This document shows positions 11,161-21,491 of a DNA stretch of 60,000 nucleotides, in pieces. The notes under the pieces were generated by a model. The model made no database searches. It saw only the letters and a program-made list of their open reading frames with translations, and was not told where the DNA came from. Numbering within the stretch: the stretch's first letter is position 1; every line of letters starts with the position of its first letter. Source of the stretch: Adiantum capillus-veneris (taxonomy: Eukaryota; Streptophyta; Polypodiopsida; Polypodiales; Pteridaceae); contig CM043960.1 of NCBI GenBank assembly GCA_014529385.2, forward strand, positions 32,681,396 to 32,741,395. Reading direction: 5' to 3'. Made by a program: the position numbers and the translations under genes.

Positions 11161-11641
11161 AGGGGTGTGTGCCCGGGTGGGCATGGACCCTTGCTTAGGG
11201 TTTCATGGCCAAGAGCTGGCACCCGTATGTGAAAAGAATACCTCAAAACAGAGCCATGGCGGGCTACCGTCTACGCTGCAGGGAAAACGAGAGAGAGAAG
11301 CTCATGCGTTGCTTCTCGGCCACTACCGCCATGACGAACCCTCCTCCCCTCTACAGGGTGAATCCGTGGAGCCCCACCACGCTGGTTTTTGTCCTATTCG
11401 ATAGTGTCTCTCCCCTCCCAAGAGGCTCTGCACATGCGCGGTGTCGACCCCGACCTCCTGCTTAGCCACCGTGCATGCCATGGCTTGCATGAGCATGCAT
11501 GTTCTGCTCCTCAAAACGAGAAAGCTAGAGAGATAGGGAGAAGACCCGGAGAGAAAGAGGCCATGCCTCATGCTGAGATCAAGAGAGAACCGAGAGAGTC
11601 CTTTCCCTTCCATGGCTGCTCTCCTCCATGCTCTGATACCA
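11161..11641 (-). mobile_element. Leader of copia remnant H
   Basis: GCTCTGATACCA at 11630-11641 is the inverted initiator tRNA-Met primer site, directly below an LTR-like block. The 470 bp below it is relatively G+C-rich with short open frames only. I find no second LTR copy near 11160, so the element is truncated. Confidence 0.55.
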
Positions 11642-11642
11642 G

Positions 11643-11806
11643 TGAAATGCCTAGGTGACTGTGATACCGGATCCACTACCCTACCACCCTATATATAGAC
11701 CGGCTCCTAGCCCTAGCCATAATATGGATCCCCATTCCACACTGGTCCAGTCCGAGCCCTTGGCTCAGGTCCCTAACCCCCTAGGCTTAGGATCCTTGTC
11801 CTGACA
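11643..11806 (-). mobile_element. 5' LTR of copia remnant H (164 bp)
   Basis: Read on the minus strand it starts TGTCAGGACAAGG and ends GGCATTTCA, followed by a primer site. It contains the TATA box CTATATATAGGG at about 11688-11699. It sits within the decayed reading frame of E-ORF3, which seems readable right up to its border. Confidence 0.6.
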
Positions 11807-14270
11807 CAAATTCCAATATTTTGTTGGATGGCAAAAACATACATCTGGCATAGAAGCCGTAGAGGACTTATTTTGAAGGTTGTCCACTCAAATTGTAGCA
11901 CAATCCTTTGTTACCTTCTAAGAAATACATCCATGGGACTTCTGCTTGCTCAGGCTTATGAAAAAATTGGATACACGTGTACAAATTTTATATAACATTG
12001 CACATGAGAGGTCAGGGAGGCTCTTGAAGAAGTTCATGGTGCTCGTTAGGGTTTTCACCATGTATTCCTCAATTGTTGGTCCTTGTTCTGGAGCTGGCAA
12101 TCTAGGGTAATTGAGACAATTTGACCTCTTCTTAGGCTTTAAGTCTTTGTGTGCCTTCCATGTCCTTACCCTTGGTACAAGACAGAATGTTGGGTCCTTT
12201 TGGATTGCTGCAGGTGCTCATGTAAACAGAATGAGGTACTTGGAGTTCTTATTGAGCCAGTTCTTCCTTCATTTGGGGTGGAGAGCATCTGACCCTTCTT
12301 CTTGCATATCCTTGTACAGTCTTTCTTTGACTTGCAATAGCTCCACCTTTATCAAAGGGTAGGGCAGCGACTATTGATGCCATTGAGCATTGATTTGGTT
12401 GGGAGTGAGCTGTGTTACATTGACTGGGTGAAGAACTCTCAACTCCCAATCCATTGCCGCTTTCCATTCAGCATCCACTTCATGGAAAATCTTTTCTTTA
12501 AGTACATATTCTTCAGCTTTAGAGAGTTGTACCATTGGCACTTGTTCTTCTTCAGTGATTAATACTTGGAATTTAGACTATCCTATATGCCCTTCTGTTG
12601 GCTAGGTTACCATATCTGCAAAAGAGATTGATGGTATGTCTATAATTAGTTGTTCAGAGGTACCTGCCTCCTCTTGAGCTTTTGTATGCCCTTTTCTCAG
12701 CATCTGGTTAGCTCTCTTTAATTCCTTGATCTCCTTGAGCAACTTCTCTTCTCTTTGTACCCACATTAAGGCTAGGTCTCCTCTTTGTATCTGTTCCAGC
12801 TTCAACTCAAGTTCTAGGTCCTTGTTTCTCCTTTCCAAAGTCTGGTAGACTTCATATGTTCCCTTGAGTGAAGCTACGGCTAGGTTTTCCCTGATCTGCT
12901 TTAGGAATTCCGCTTGGTCATTGATTCGTTGCTCTGAGTATTGCAATGAAGCATTTGCTACATTTAATTGCACTTGGAGCTTTTGTACTGACTGAGTAGT
13001 GATTAAAAGTTCCTTTGTCACTTCAGCCAGCTATTGGTCCTTGCTTTTGCATGCATCTGACAGCTTTGTGAGAAGCTCCCCTAAATCTTCCATTTCTTTT
13101 TGTTGATTCTCCTTCACACTTTGGTGTTGCTCTGCTTCAATTTTGAGCTCTTTGATCTGTTCTTGAAGATTCTCGATGATGATCATCCTGTCTTCAAGCT
13201 CACCTTGGAGAGCATCAATTACCTGTTCCAACTCCTTAGCTTTAGCACTACGGCTGAGAGCTGTTGTTCGCATCTTTTCTATCATCATTTGCATTTTCTT
13301 TGCATATTCATTTACCTAGATGATGAATTCATCTGTTGTTTCCCATTCTTCAGCTTCTACCTGAGGCTTCTTAGAAGTTCCAGCAGATTTGGCTTGCGTC
13401 TCTTTTGATGGTGCAACAGATTCTACTTGTGGCTTGGTAGATGGTTCAATTGATTCTACTTGTGTTGTTGTAGAAGGTCCAGCTTCATCTTTGTCTGTTT
13501 TCTTGGGTTGTTCATAATTGGCCTCCTCCTCTTGTTTCTCGCCTTCATTGGATTTGGAAGTGGATGAAGAGCTTGGACTAGGCATGGGATGATCTTCTTG
13601 TTCAATGGTGGTTAAAGTGGGTCTTGGAGACATGTCTTCTTCTTCATGATATGGTTCAATTTGTTGTTCACCTTTTGCTTGCCTTTTTTGCACAACCGAC
13701 TCTTCTCTTGCTTTTGTTTGTGCTTCTAAATCTTCTTGTACCTTCAAGGCTTCGGCTTCTGCATACATTCGCTCAAGCAGATCCTTTGGATCTTCTTCAA
13801 TGTTCTTTGCGGGGTTGTTGGTCCTAGGACCCTTGATTTCCCTGGGGCTCCATGACTCCAGGTTTTCTCCTGTAGCTTGGCGACTTCTTTCAAATGATTC
13901 TTTCTCTCTTTCGAACCTTGCCTTTATTTTTTGTTGCGGTTCTTCTTGATGTGCTACCACTGCTTTCTTCTTCATTTCTTCTCTCCTTGCCCTCGTTTCT
14001 TCATTGTCAGAGCTTTCATTGTTGTGGGCTTCAGGCGAGCTTTCTGTTGATTCTTCATTTGATTTATATACCCTTTTCTTCTTTGATCTAGTGGTTTGTG
14101 GAGAGGGGTGAGCTGATACTATCCATGTATTCTGATCCGGGGTTGTCGGCCATTCCAATAGCATGGTATGTGATTCGTGTTAGAACTTCTAGAGTGCCCA
14201 GATATGTTATCTTTTCTTCCTTTTTTGTGCTCTTGAGTGTTGTAAGCACGCACTGCGCGTGATCTATTGT
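11807..14270 (-). pseudogene. E-ORF3, distal part: acidic and coiled-coil region
   Basis: Essentially one reading frame from about 14164 down to 11807. The first 283 codons (14164-13316) are open and rich in Glu, Lys, Ser, Pro and Thr (low-complexity acidic linker, repeated VES/PST motifs near the end). Next come two coiled-coil blocks (13315-13031 and 13030-12602) with heptads such as KELEQVIDALQGELEDRM and ELKLEQIQRGDLALMWVQRE. A third part (12601-11918) reads FHEVDAEWKAAMDWELRV and later PAPEQGPTIEEYMVKTLT. In-frame stops lie at 13316, 13031, 12602, 12578, 12371, 12269, 12218 and 11918. All are TAG or TGA and each is one C-to-T step from CAG or CGA. No known family recognised; location 3' of the polyprotein suggests an accessory ORF of element E. 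Confidence 0.65.
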
Positions 14271-15002
14271 TTACCTTGTTGCTGGTTTCAACACCTGTGT
14301 GAAAGTGGTTGTAGCCACATGATTCGGAGTAGGGTATCTTGGCGGTCTCTTTGAGAGGAAATGGAAGTGTTGGTGATAAAGATGGGCGGGATCCTCCACT
14401 TGCTTCAGAATTAGATCAGAGAAAATGGCAGCAATTGTATCCTTGGTGAAAGTACCAATTGTCTTCCTATCTTTGGCCCTCATTGTCATTCCTTCAGTTG
14501 GCAACTTAAATGCTTCAGCCACTATGTCCTTGTTAATGACCACTTTGACTTTTTGGCCTTGCTGATCCGTGATTTGAGAAGATCCATCCTCTTTGATTGT
14601 GGACAACAATTCATAAGCTTGTTGGAAATCTACTCCACATGGCTCTTGGTCGTAGAATTCTCGAAGCCCTAACCTTCTGTTGGCTTCTTTAGCGGCTGGA
14701 TTCCCGGCGGCGACATCATGAATTTCTTTTGGTAGCATCTCCAACCCTACCTGATTTTCATCTTCACTCTCGAATTTTCCGGTGAAGACTGTGGTGTTGT
14801 GTTCTTCAAGCTGTTCCTTTGATAAGTAGGTTACCTTGGCCGTTTTCACTAAACTCGGCTCCAACTGGTATGGTGGAAATTCTTGCAGCTTTTCTTTCTG
14901 AGTCATCCTTTTTTTTGCTTTCTCAGCCGCTTGCACTGCACTTAATAGGAGAATACAGCTTGTAGTTAGAAAATTCCACAAATTTCTGCTCTGAAACGTC
15001 AT
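14091..15002 (-). pseudogene. E-ORF3, proximal part: globular domain of unknown function
   Basis: The frame from 15002 to 14271 has 243 codons. If the TAA at 14271-14273 was once CAA, it continues readable (HAQCVLTTLK, EEKITYLGTLEVLTRITYHAIG) to about 14091, where the acidic part takes over in another frame (one frameshift or a short intron). The segment KVKVVINKDIVAEAFKLPTEG recalls plant transposon-associated domains of the type 'putative plant transposon protein'; that is from memory and unchecked. The first 20 residues are hydrophobic (FLTTSCILLLSAVQA) but may be intron: a splice-acceptor-like CTATTAAGTGCAG lies just before AAEKAKKRM. AAG|GTAAAC at the TAA could equally be a splice donor. 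Confidence 0.55.
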
Positions 15003-15122
15003 GTGTCTAAATTGTTGGCAAATGATGTCTATTTTGCTTCAAATCAACTTTGAATCATGCATAGATGCATAAAAACATGTAAATATCAAAACCATGCAAT
15101 CCAAGCATAATTTGCAACCAAA

Positions 15123-15144
15123 GTAAATAATCGCGATTATTTAC
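15123..15144. repeat. 22-bp perfect palindrome (E box 1)
   Basis: GTAAATAATCG followed by its exact reverse complement. It is the best-preserved of the E palindromes and could act as a protein-binding dyad in DNA or as a hairpin in the element RNA. Confidence 0.9.
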
Positions 15145-15414
15145 AGCTGGGAAAATTTTTCAACTTTTTGCATCTTTAACATCATATACTTGAAACATAT
15201 GTGATTTAGATACTCTAAGTGAAGTGTGGGCTCATTTGAGTGCATTGGGTGGAAATGGTGCCTGATTTAGGCTTTAGAGTCTGAAACAGTAGATATGAAT
15301 GGATTTTGGGTTTTTGTGATCCAAATGTGATCAAACTTGATTGGTGGGTTGTCACATCATGTACTTTCATCCCATAAGGTCAAAGTTGAAATTTGAGCTT
15401 ATTCTGGTGAAAAA

Positions 15415-15436
15415 GTAAATAATCATGATTATTAAC
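15415..15436. repeat. Palindrome (E box 2)
   Basis: GTAAATAATCATGATTATTAAC. The core is self-complementary, and one outer arm base differs. Confidence 0.85.
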
Positions 15437-15697
15437 TTTTTCATCAAATTAGTTATTTTTTGTTGCAAGTTGGTTCTAGACATGATATAGAGCCCCTGTG
15501 TGAGATATGGGATGATTTGGATCAAAAAATGTGACAATTAACTCAAAATTTGCACAAAAGAGCCTTTAGTGCATTTTTTGACAAAATCTGAGATTTTCTT
15601 GATCTTTTGGGCTCAAACTTGACATGTGGCATGAGATACATGTGTACAAGTGATTGGTGAAGTGACATGATGATTTTCAAGCCAAATATGCACAAAA

Positions 15698-15719
15698 GTA
15701 AATAATCATGATTATTAAC
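15698..15719. repeat. Palindrome (E box 3)
   Basis: Identical over 22 bp to the copy at 15415, although the DNA around it differs. Confidence 0.85.
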
Positions 15720-17285
15720 AACAACTGCATTTTTTGCTTGAAAAGATAATTTTATGACCTACACATCTTCATTACACCTAAAACAAGTTCTAAAATGAAT
15801 TTGGTAAGATTTGATCGTGTCGGCATCACTTCGTGCTCTTGTCGACTCTAAAATCACCAGTTTTTGTTAGTACTTGGTGTGTAGAGTTGTTTGGTCACTT
15901 TTGAAGCCATAGACTCGTCTACTACATAGTCTTGATGTTGCTCATCTAGTTTGGGCTCATTCGGAGTCAGTTTAATTTCATATGTCAATTTTGACACTTT
16001 GTAGTCTTCGAGTTGTTTCCTTCTGTTTGAGAGCTTGCCTTGACTGTTTTTTTGAAACCATCTAGGTACATTGTGTATAGACCTTGTCTATAAGCTGCCC
16101 GTGGAGTCAGAATCCAATTCTGGCGTGTGGCCAAAACCTAGATTATTTACTTGGGACCCTCTCGACCCCTGATAAATGGTCATCTAATGATATGGAAGTG
16201 TTTTACTATCTAGGGTCATGCTACAATTCAAGTCTCGTCCAGTTCGATTTAGCCGACAGGCTGGTAGGGTCGTTTTTGTGTCGTAGGAATTCGTACACAG
16301 CTAGGATTCTAGGGTTTTTTCTTGGGCCTAACCTACTACCGAACTATATAGAAATGTTCTTTGATGAGTTTAGAACTTACCCCTCATGTCTCGTGTAAGA
16401 CGCGCCAGCTGAAAATGGGTGACTATGGACTCCAAAAATTGTGCACGAAGAAGAGAGAGAGCTCTCTCCTCCAAGTGTGACTAGTGGAAATGAGGTGATT
16501 TTGGGTTACCTTGGATATCTATACTCGGACTTCCCAAACTATTTTTTCCGAGATTCCCCTGTTAGTCCTACTAGGTCGCGAAATCTATATTAGACTCAAA
16601 ATTTCCTCAATCGGACTCCGTTAGCTCATTCTGCAAGAATTTGCAAAAAACAAGCCTTGGCGGCCTAATTTAAGCTTCCCGCTTCCATTTGTCATTTTGA
16701 TTAAAAAAATTGTGTCTGTCCCTCTTGTTCTTGTGATGATCATCGTATCTTCAATTTCTCCATCTGAGCTTATTTGCTGTTTATCATTAATTTTTGACTT
16801 GTGTATTGAAAAAATCAAAGAAAATAATAAAATGCACTAAAAGGCACATTGAAAAATCAACAATTAAGAAAATCCATTGAAGAACACTATTTTATTACTT
16901 TTTGGTGGATTTCTCCATTTTTAAGCTCCAATATTAAGCAAAAGCAAAAAGACTATTTTTTGATGTATTTTCTGATATTATATACACTATTTACACTCAT
17001 CGAGGAGATGTTATCAGTTGCAATTCCCCTATTAATGATTTTTAAGGGCATTATTAGGTAATTTTGCAAAAAATCACACGTTAGCTTCTAACTTTTCCTC
17101 CCTCTTCAAACATTGCCCTTAATTATTGAACATTCCTTCCACCCCTCCTAGATGGAGTACTCTGGGATGACTGTGTGCATGGGTTGAACAATTGTGTCTA
17201 TGCATAGCAGTGGTTGGCTTCATCGTGCTTTGAAGGTCAATGCAATTCAAACCAGTATGCGGTGCAAGAGTTGGGTCTTGAGTAA

Positions 17286-17945
17286 TTAACTAAAGGGGTT
17301 GGTTTCCTGTTGCTGTTTTCTAAATAGCAGATTTTGTAACTTGTGTGCTCTTTGCCTGATTGTACCATCTGGATCCTTTGGCACACCGATTTTGTGGGCT
17401 ATATGTATCAATGACGACGATTGTTGAGTTTCAACTCTCCATTGGTATTTTGGTTTTCCATCAATAAATTGTTGTGGTGGAGTGTTTCGAGATTTAACCT
17501 TCCACTGATTCATCGGCTTTACAGTTTGTGGAGAAGATAAAAGCTCCTTTGGTTTCCAAACCCATCGAGTGCTAGTTTTTCCTCTCCAAGATGTTTTTCT
17601 CTGAGTTGTTAGAGGTGAAATTTTCTTTGGTATGGTAGATGATTGTTTGGACATCCAAATTTGGGTTGTCCTTAGTTTGTGCTTAATTTGGGTTGTCCTT
17701 AATTTTTCTCTAAGTTGTTAGAGGTGAAATTTTCTTCAGTATGGTAGATGATTTTTTGGACATCCAAATTTGGGTTGTCCTTTTTTTAGACGGATTGTCC
17801 TTAATTTGTGCTTTTGGTACCCAAATTTGCATGACTCCTTGCATGCTACTTGTAGCATTTTCTTGTCTAAAGGTTGACGTAGATTGATTGTTCCCTTGTT
17901 TCCTTTGTGGACGACCTCTTTTTCATTTCTCTTTGCTCGGTGCAA
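17286..17945 (-). pseudogene. Element E polyprotein, basic C-terminal tail
   Basis: Lys/Gln/Pro-rich tail after the protease, frame-shifted relative to it. A ~75-bp piece is duplicated with ~109-bp offset (17595-17671 and 17703-17780), so the phrase MSK-SSTI-KKISPLTTQRK appears twice. The tail ends RKQQQETNPFS. No enzymatic motif. It may be a nucleic-acid-binding tail; this is inference from its charge. Confidence 0.55.
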
Positions 17946-18440
17946 TTGGAACTAAGAGTTGTCCTCCTTTAAATGGTAGTTTGAGTTGATTGGTGTCCCG
18001 ATCTAGTACTGCCTTGTATGTCCGCATCCATGAGATTCCAAGAATCATCGTTTCATTCATATGTTCATCTGATATGCATACAAATTGATGACGGCATGAA
18101 AATCCATTTACTATCACATTCAAGTTGACTACTCCCAATGTTGGTGTTGAATTTTTGTTGCATCCTTTGATAGAAGATATTCCTGATGCTAAAGACTGAT
18201 TCGTAGCTTTCTTGTAAGTGGAATAACTGACTGCATTCATTTGAGCTCCGGTATCTACTAATGCATTTGTGATATGATTGTTTAGTTGTACCCTGATGCA
18301 AAGGTCAATTCCATCCAGCCATTCATCATCCGTTGATACTGCATCATTCTGTAATTCCCATAGTCTGTCATCTGGTTCCAAAGTGTCGATGGAAATAGGT
18401 GTTTGTTGATCTCTGAAAGCATCTTTCCTCTTGAGTACTC
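17923..18440 (-). pseudogene. Element E retropepsin-like aspartic protease
   Basis: The open frame 18381-17923 contains NALVDTGAQMNAVSYSTY, the retropepsin catalytic loop (Asp at about 18255, residue 43 of the frame). Farther on it has MILGISWMRTYKAVLDRDTNQLKL, the second hallmark of gypsy-type proteases (ILG motif followed by strand-turn). It reads in the same frame as the integrase-like module upstream, separated only by a few stops (TGA, TAG, TGA). A protease placed after an integrase C-terminal module is not the usual gypsy order. No RT follows it. Confidence 0.8.
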
Positions 18441-18483
18441 AAAGTCGAGCTTCCTCTTCAGCTTCATCAATAACCTGCTATCA

Positions 18484-18870
18484 TTTAATCTTTCTTTGCT
18501 TTGTTGCATGCATTTTCTCTGGCAAATCATTGGTTAGTGGCAAATGGTACTTCTTTAAGCGGCATCCACTAATCCAATTAGCCATTGGTTCACCACCTAG
18601 AGTGAACAACTTAGCTACTCCACTTGGAGATACATCTTCAATGATAAATGGTCCATTTCCCTTTTTCTTGAACTTAAGAATGCGTTGCTTAAGGGAATAA
18701 ACTAAGACTAGGTCCCCTTTTTTGAAGATTTTTGTGACTAGATGTGAATCAAAAAATTGTTCTTGCTTTCGTTTTTGTGCATAGATATGAGCTACAACTA
18801 TTAGCCTTTGCTCATCAAGATTTTCTAAATCTTCCAGCCTTTCTAACAATTCATGTTTGGTCCACTCAAG
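18484..18870 (-). pseudogene. Element E integrase C-terminal (GPY/F-like) module
   Basis: It reads LEWTKHELLERLEDLENLDEQR, then IFKKGDLVLVYSLKQ, then FKKKGNGPFIIEDVSPSGVAKLF and WISGCRLKKY. This is the pattern of the gypsy integrase C terminus (heptad helix, 'GDLVLV' strand, 'GPF/GPY' box, 'NGxxLKxY' end). Removing element D and one copy of its TCAAG duplication joins this frame directly and in phase to the gag/zinc-knuckle frame ending near 24430. So the module sits behind gag with no catalytic integrase core. Confidence 0.8.
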
Positions 18871-19062
18871 TGTTGGGGTATAAAGCCCAATGTGGTCGCC
18901 TAGGTAAGTGGGCGGGCCGCCAGGTATGTACACATATTCTTTTGTAAAAACCTAATAAGAACTCACTATGCTCTACACATTACAGTAGAGTGAGTTCACC
19001 ATATCGTCATGCTCTTCTTCTCGCACTCTCTCTCGCGTCGCACTTCCGCTCGTACTCCTTCA
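18871..19062 (+). mobile_element. 5' LTR of element D
   Basis: It begins TGTTGGGGTATAAAGCCC and ends GTACTCCTTCA. The near-identical copy at 24233-24424 defines both borders. GGTATAAAG near the start and the CT-rich end are promoter- and R/U5-like. Confidence 0.95.
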
Positions 19063-19064
19063 AC

Positions 19065-19076
19065 TGGTATCAGAGC
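19065..19076 (+). promoter_or_regulatory. Primer-binding site of element D
   Basis: TGGTATCAGAGC two bases after the 5' LTR, complementary to initiator tRNA-Met. Confidence 0.95.
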
Positions 19077-20160
19077 TCAGATCGAGGCTCGAGGCAGCAC
19101 TACAGGAGGCTAGAGTCACCAGCTCAGATTGGAGTGAAATTTGACAGGCGAAGACACAGCCCCAAATCCTGTGGGAAAGCTCAAAGGGCTTGGTGTTCTC
19201 AGAATTTCATTCTGAGGTCATCTCGGCCACCGTTCGGCTTTGACAAAGTTCTGCGCAGGCCATTTTCGACTAAGTGGTCTCAGCGGGTACAGATCCGACT
19301 CTGCAAATTTGGGGTTTTCGGCCTACGACTGCAGGTGCTGAGGATATTGACACTCCCAGATTGTTGATTTGTGGCTGTCTACACATCGAAGGACGGCTCA
19401 CAGTTCTTGGAGGCGTGTCACATACGACACGGGCGCATCTACACACAGACTGTAGGCGACATCCACTAGTTCATCAGGTAGCTTGTGTTTGCTGCTTGAT
19501 ATTCAAGATTTCATCTTGACATTGCACGTACTTCCACATGGGATGTATTGTCAGAGATGATGTATGTCTGTTGAGGGTTTGCTGGCTGTGAGTCACGCAG
19601 CAAACAACCGCCGCAGCGGTTACAGCATACAGTGGGAAATTTGTGGATGTATGACTTTGTGGGAAGTCTATGTACTGTCAGATTTACTGCAGCCTTTGTT
19701 GAGGGTCGAGTGAGGTTTTATTGAGCTGGGGGATTCTCGAATGTTGAGATCCTTTCTGTGATACAGGTCTTGGAGCGATCCCTCGAGCACCCTTAGATAG
19801 GCAGCTAGGATGTATTGACTGTGCGTTAGACAGTTGGGATTGCATCTTTGCTTTACTGCCGTTGAGGCATTGTCGCAGTCTATGCTTACAGGACAGTGAC
19901 AGGAGAGTCAGTGACAGTACAGGTGCAGGACAGGTTTACCCGCAGCTTACAGTGTCAGAGAGACAGTGTTTTTTGAGCTGTTTTTTGGTCTGTTTTTGAG
20001 TATACCAGAGCCATTTTACAAAGGAGACTCTGCCGAAATTTATGCAGAATCTGAAGCTTTCTTGGTTCATTTGACAGGTTGATATTGGTTCAGAGGTCAG
20101 TTTACAGGGGAAACTCTGCCAAATTTTTCCCAGGAAAGTAAACTACTCTGAAGCGTAGCT
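19077..20160 (+). mobile_element. Leader of element D
   Basis: About 1.1 kb of untranslated leader between primer site and gag ATG. Several short open frames only. It would hold packaging signals; none can be pinpointed by eye. Confidence 0.7.
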
Positions 20161-20970
20161 ATGGCTGGATCACAGGACACTGCTCTTTACAATATCAAGA
20201 AGCTGGATGGAACCAATTTCCCATTGTGGAAGAAGCAAATTTGGCACGTGTTGGTACAAAAGAAGCAGATAAAACCTATAAAGCTCAAGGGGATAAAACC
20301 AAAAGATATGGACGAAGATGAATGGAGCGAAATGGATGAATTGGCACTTTCTACCATTATGATGACTTTGGCAAAAAGCGTTTACTTCAATGTAGCAGAC
20401 GAGATGTCGGCTTATCAAGCATGGTTAAAGCTGAGTGATCTTTATGAAAAACAAAGTGCAGCTTCACAGGTATACTGGATTAAGAAGCTTGTTGACTTGA
20501 AGATGAAAGAAGAGACACCTATGTCCAATCATCTGAATGAATTCAACACAATCTATAGTCAGTTGTCAGCTCAAGGTGTCAAGTCTGATGAACCTGTTAG
20601 AGCTATGTTCCTGTTGATCACATTGCCGAAAAGTTGGGACACTTTTCGTACATCTTTGAGTAATTCTGCACCTCCATATGGTTTGAACATAGCAGGTATA
20701 GAAGGAAGTCTGCTTACTGAAGAAACCAATAGAAAGACAATGGACAAAGGCAAAGGAACAGCCTTAGTTGTCAGGGGAAGGACCAAAGAAAAGTACAAAG
20801 GTGGAAAGAGGAATCAGTCTCGTAGCAAGTCCCGCAATGCTAAAGGCAAGAGTGACATAGAATGCTACCATTGTGGCAAGAAGGGTCACATGAAAAGAGA
20901 CTGCAGAGAATGGAAAGCAGAAAAAGGCAAAGAGAAAGCTGAAGACCATGGTGAGAAGAACAAGTCCTAA
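20161..20970 (+). CDS. gag: Element D gag (269 aa)
   Basis: Open from ATG at 20161 to TAA. The N-terminal part is UBN2-type copia gag (LDGTNFPLWKKQIWHVL, AYQAWLKLSDLYEKQSAASQVYWIKKL, LPKSWDTFRTSL). A Lys/Arg-rich linker follows, then the zinc knuckle CYHCGKKGHMKRDC at residues 235-248, a perfect CX2CX4HX4C nucleic-acid-binding motif. It would form particles and bind the element's RNA. The stop lies 22 codons after the knuckle and the next frame is in phase (protease). It may therefore be a CAA-to-TAA mutation rather than a natural gag stop. Confidence 0.92.
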   Translation: MAGSQDTALYNIKKLDGTNFPLWKKQIWHVLVQKKQIKPIKLKGIKPKDMDEDEWSEMDELALSTIMMTLAKSVYFNVADEMSAYQAWLKLSDLYEKQSAASQVYWIKKLVDLKMKEETPMSNHLNEFNTIYSQLSAQGVKSDEPVRAMFLLITLPKSWDTFRTSLSNSAPPYGLNIAGIEGSLLTEETNRKTMDKGKGTALVVRGRTKEKYKGGKRNQSRSKSRNAKGKSDIECYHCGKKGHMKRDCREWKAEKGKEKAEDHGEKNKS

Positions 20971-21489
20971 GTGAAGATTCAAGAAATAAATGTGATAAAC
21001 ACTGTTGCAGAGGATGACAGTCTAGTGTCGGGAGACATCTACTTCTTGAAGAATACAATGGACTCAGCTCTTCTTACAGCATCTGATGGAAATGCACTAA
21101 GTGACTGGATTATAGACTCAGGGGCATCACTTCATGTGTCTCCGAACAAGGAGTGGTTTACCTCTTATGTGACCACTAAAGATCATGTTCGGCTAGGCAA
21201 TGGGCAGACATGTGAGATCTTAGGTGTTGGAGATGTTCCATTGAAGTTTCAGAATGGCTCTTCTTTCACGTTGAAGAATGTGAGACCTGTTCCCGCAATT
21301 ACAAAGAGCTTGATCAGCACAGGTTTACTTGATGATGCTGGCTACGTCACCACTTTTGGATAGAACATGTGGAAGATATCCAAGGGTTCTATGACAGTAG
21401 CACATGGAGTAAAGTCTGGTGGACTTTACATGATTTATGTATCAAATGTCTCTAAAAATGTATTAATGTAACCGAGCAGCCGAACGTTT
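20971..21489 (+). pseudogene. Element D protease and linker
   Basis: In phase with gag. The catalytic motif WIIDSGASLHVSPNKEWF has its Asp at about 21115. RLGNGQTCEILGVGDVPLKF and LKNVRPVPAITKSLISTGLLDDAGY follow, the usual copia protease end. A TAG at 21361 interrupts before MWKISKGSMTVAHGVKSGGLYMIY, and the frame is lost at about 21470-21490, just before the integrase zinc domain. Both lesions look recent. Confidence 0.9.
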
Positions 21490-21491
21490 CT

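Larger units (their letters stand above)
15003..17285 (-). repeat. Element E inter-ORF spacer with repeated palindromes
   Basis: Non-coding, A+T-rich. The palindrome with core AATAATCGCGATTATT or AATAATCATGATTATT starts at 15123, 15415 and 15698 (292 and 283 bp apart), with a right half-site GATTATTTAC at 16141-16150. The same spacing occurs in the E leader near 33.4-34.0 kb. From 16400 to 17285 nothing but short A+T-rich open frames is seen. Confidence 0.75.

Noticed and set aside
12249-12562. Short frames on both strands in 12.2-12.6 kb as separate genes
   Set aside because: The minus-strand frame of ORF3 explains the region; other frames overlap it without motifs.
14271-15002. ORF3 as a retroviral-type envelope protein
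   Set aside because: No transmembrane anchor, glycosylation pattern or cleavage site is visible, and the downstream part is an acidic linker and coiled coil.
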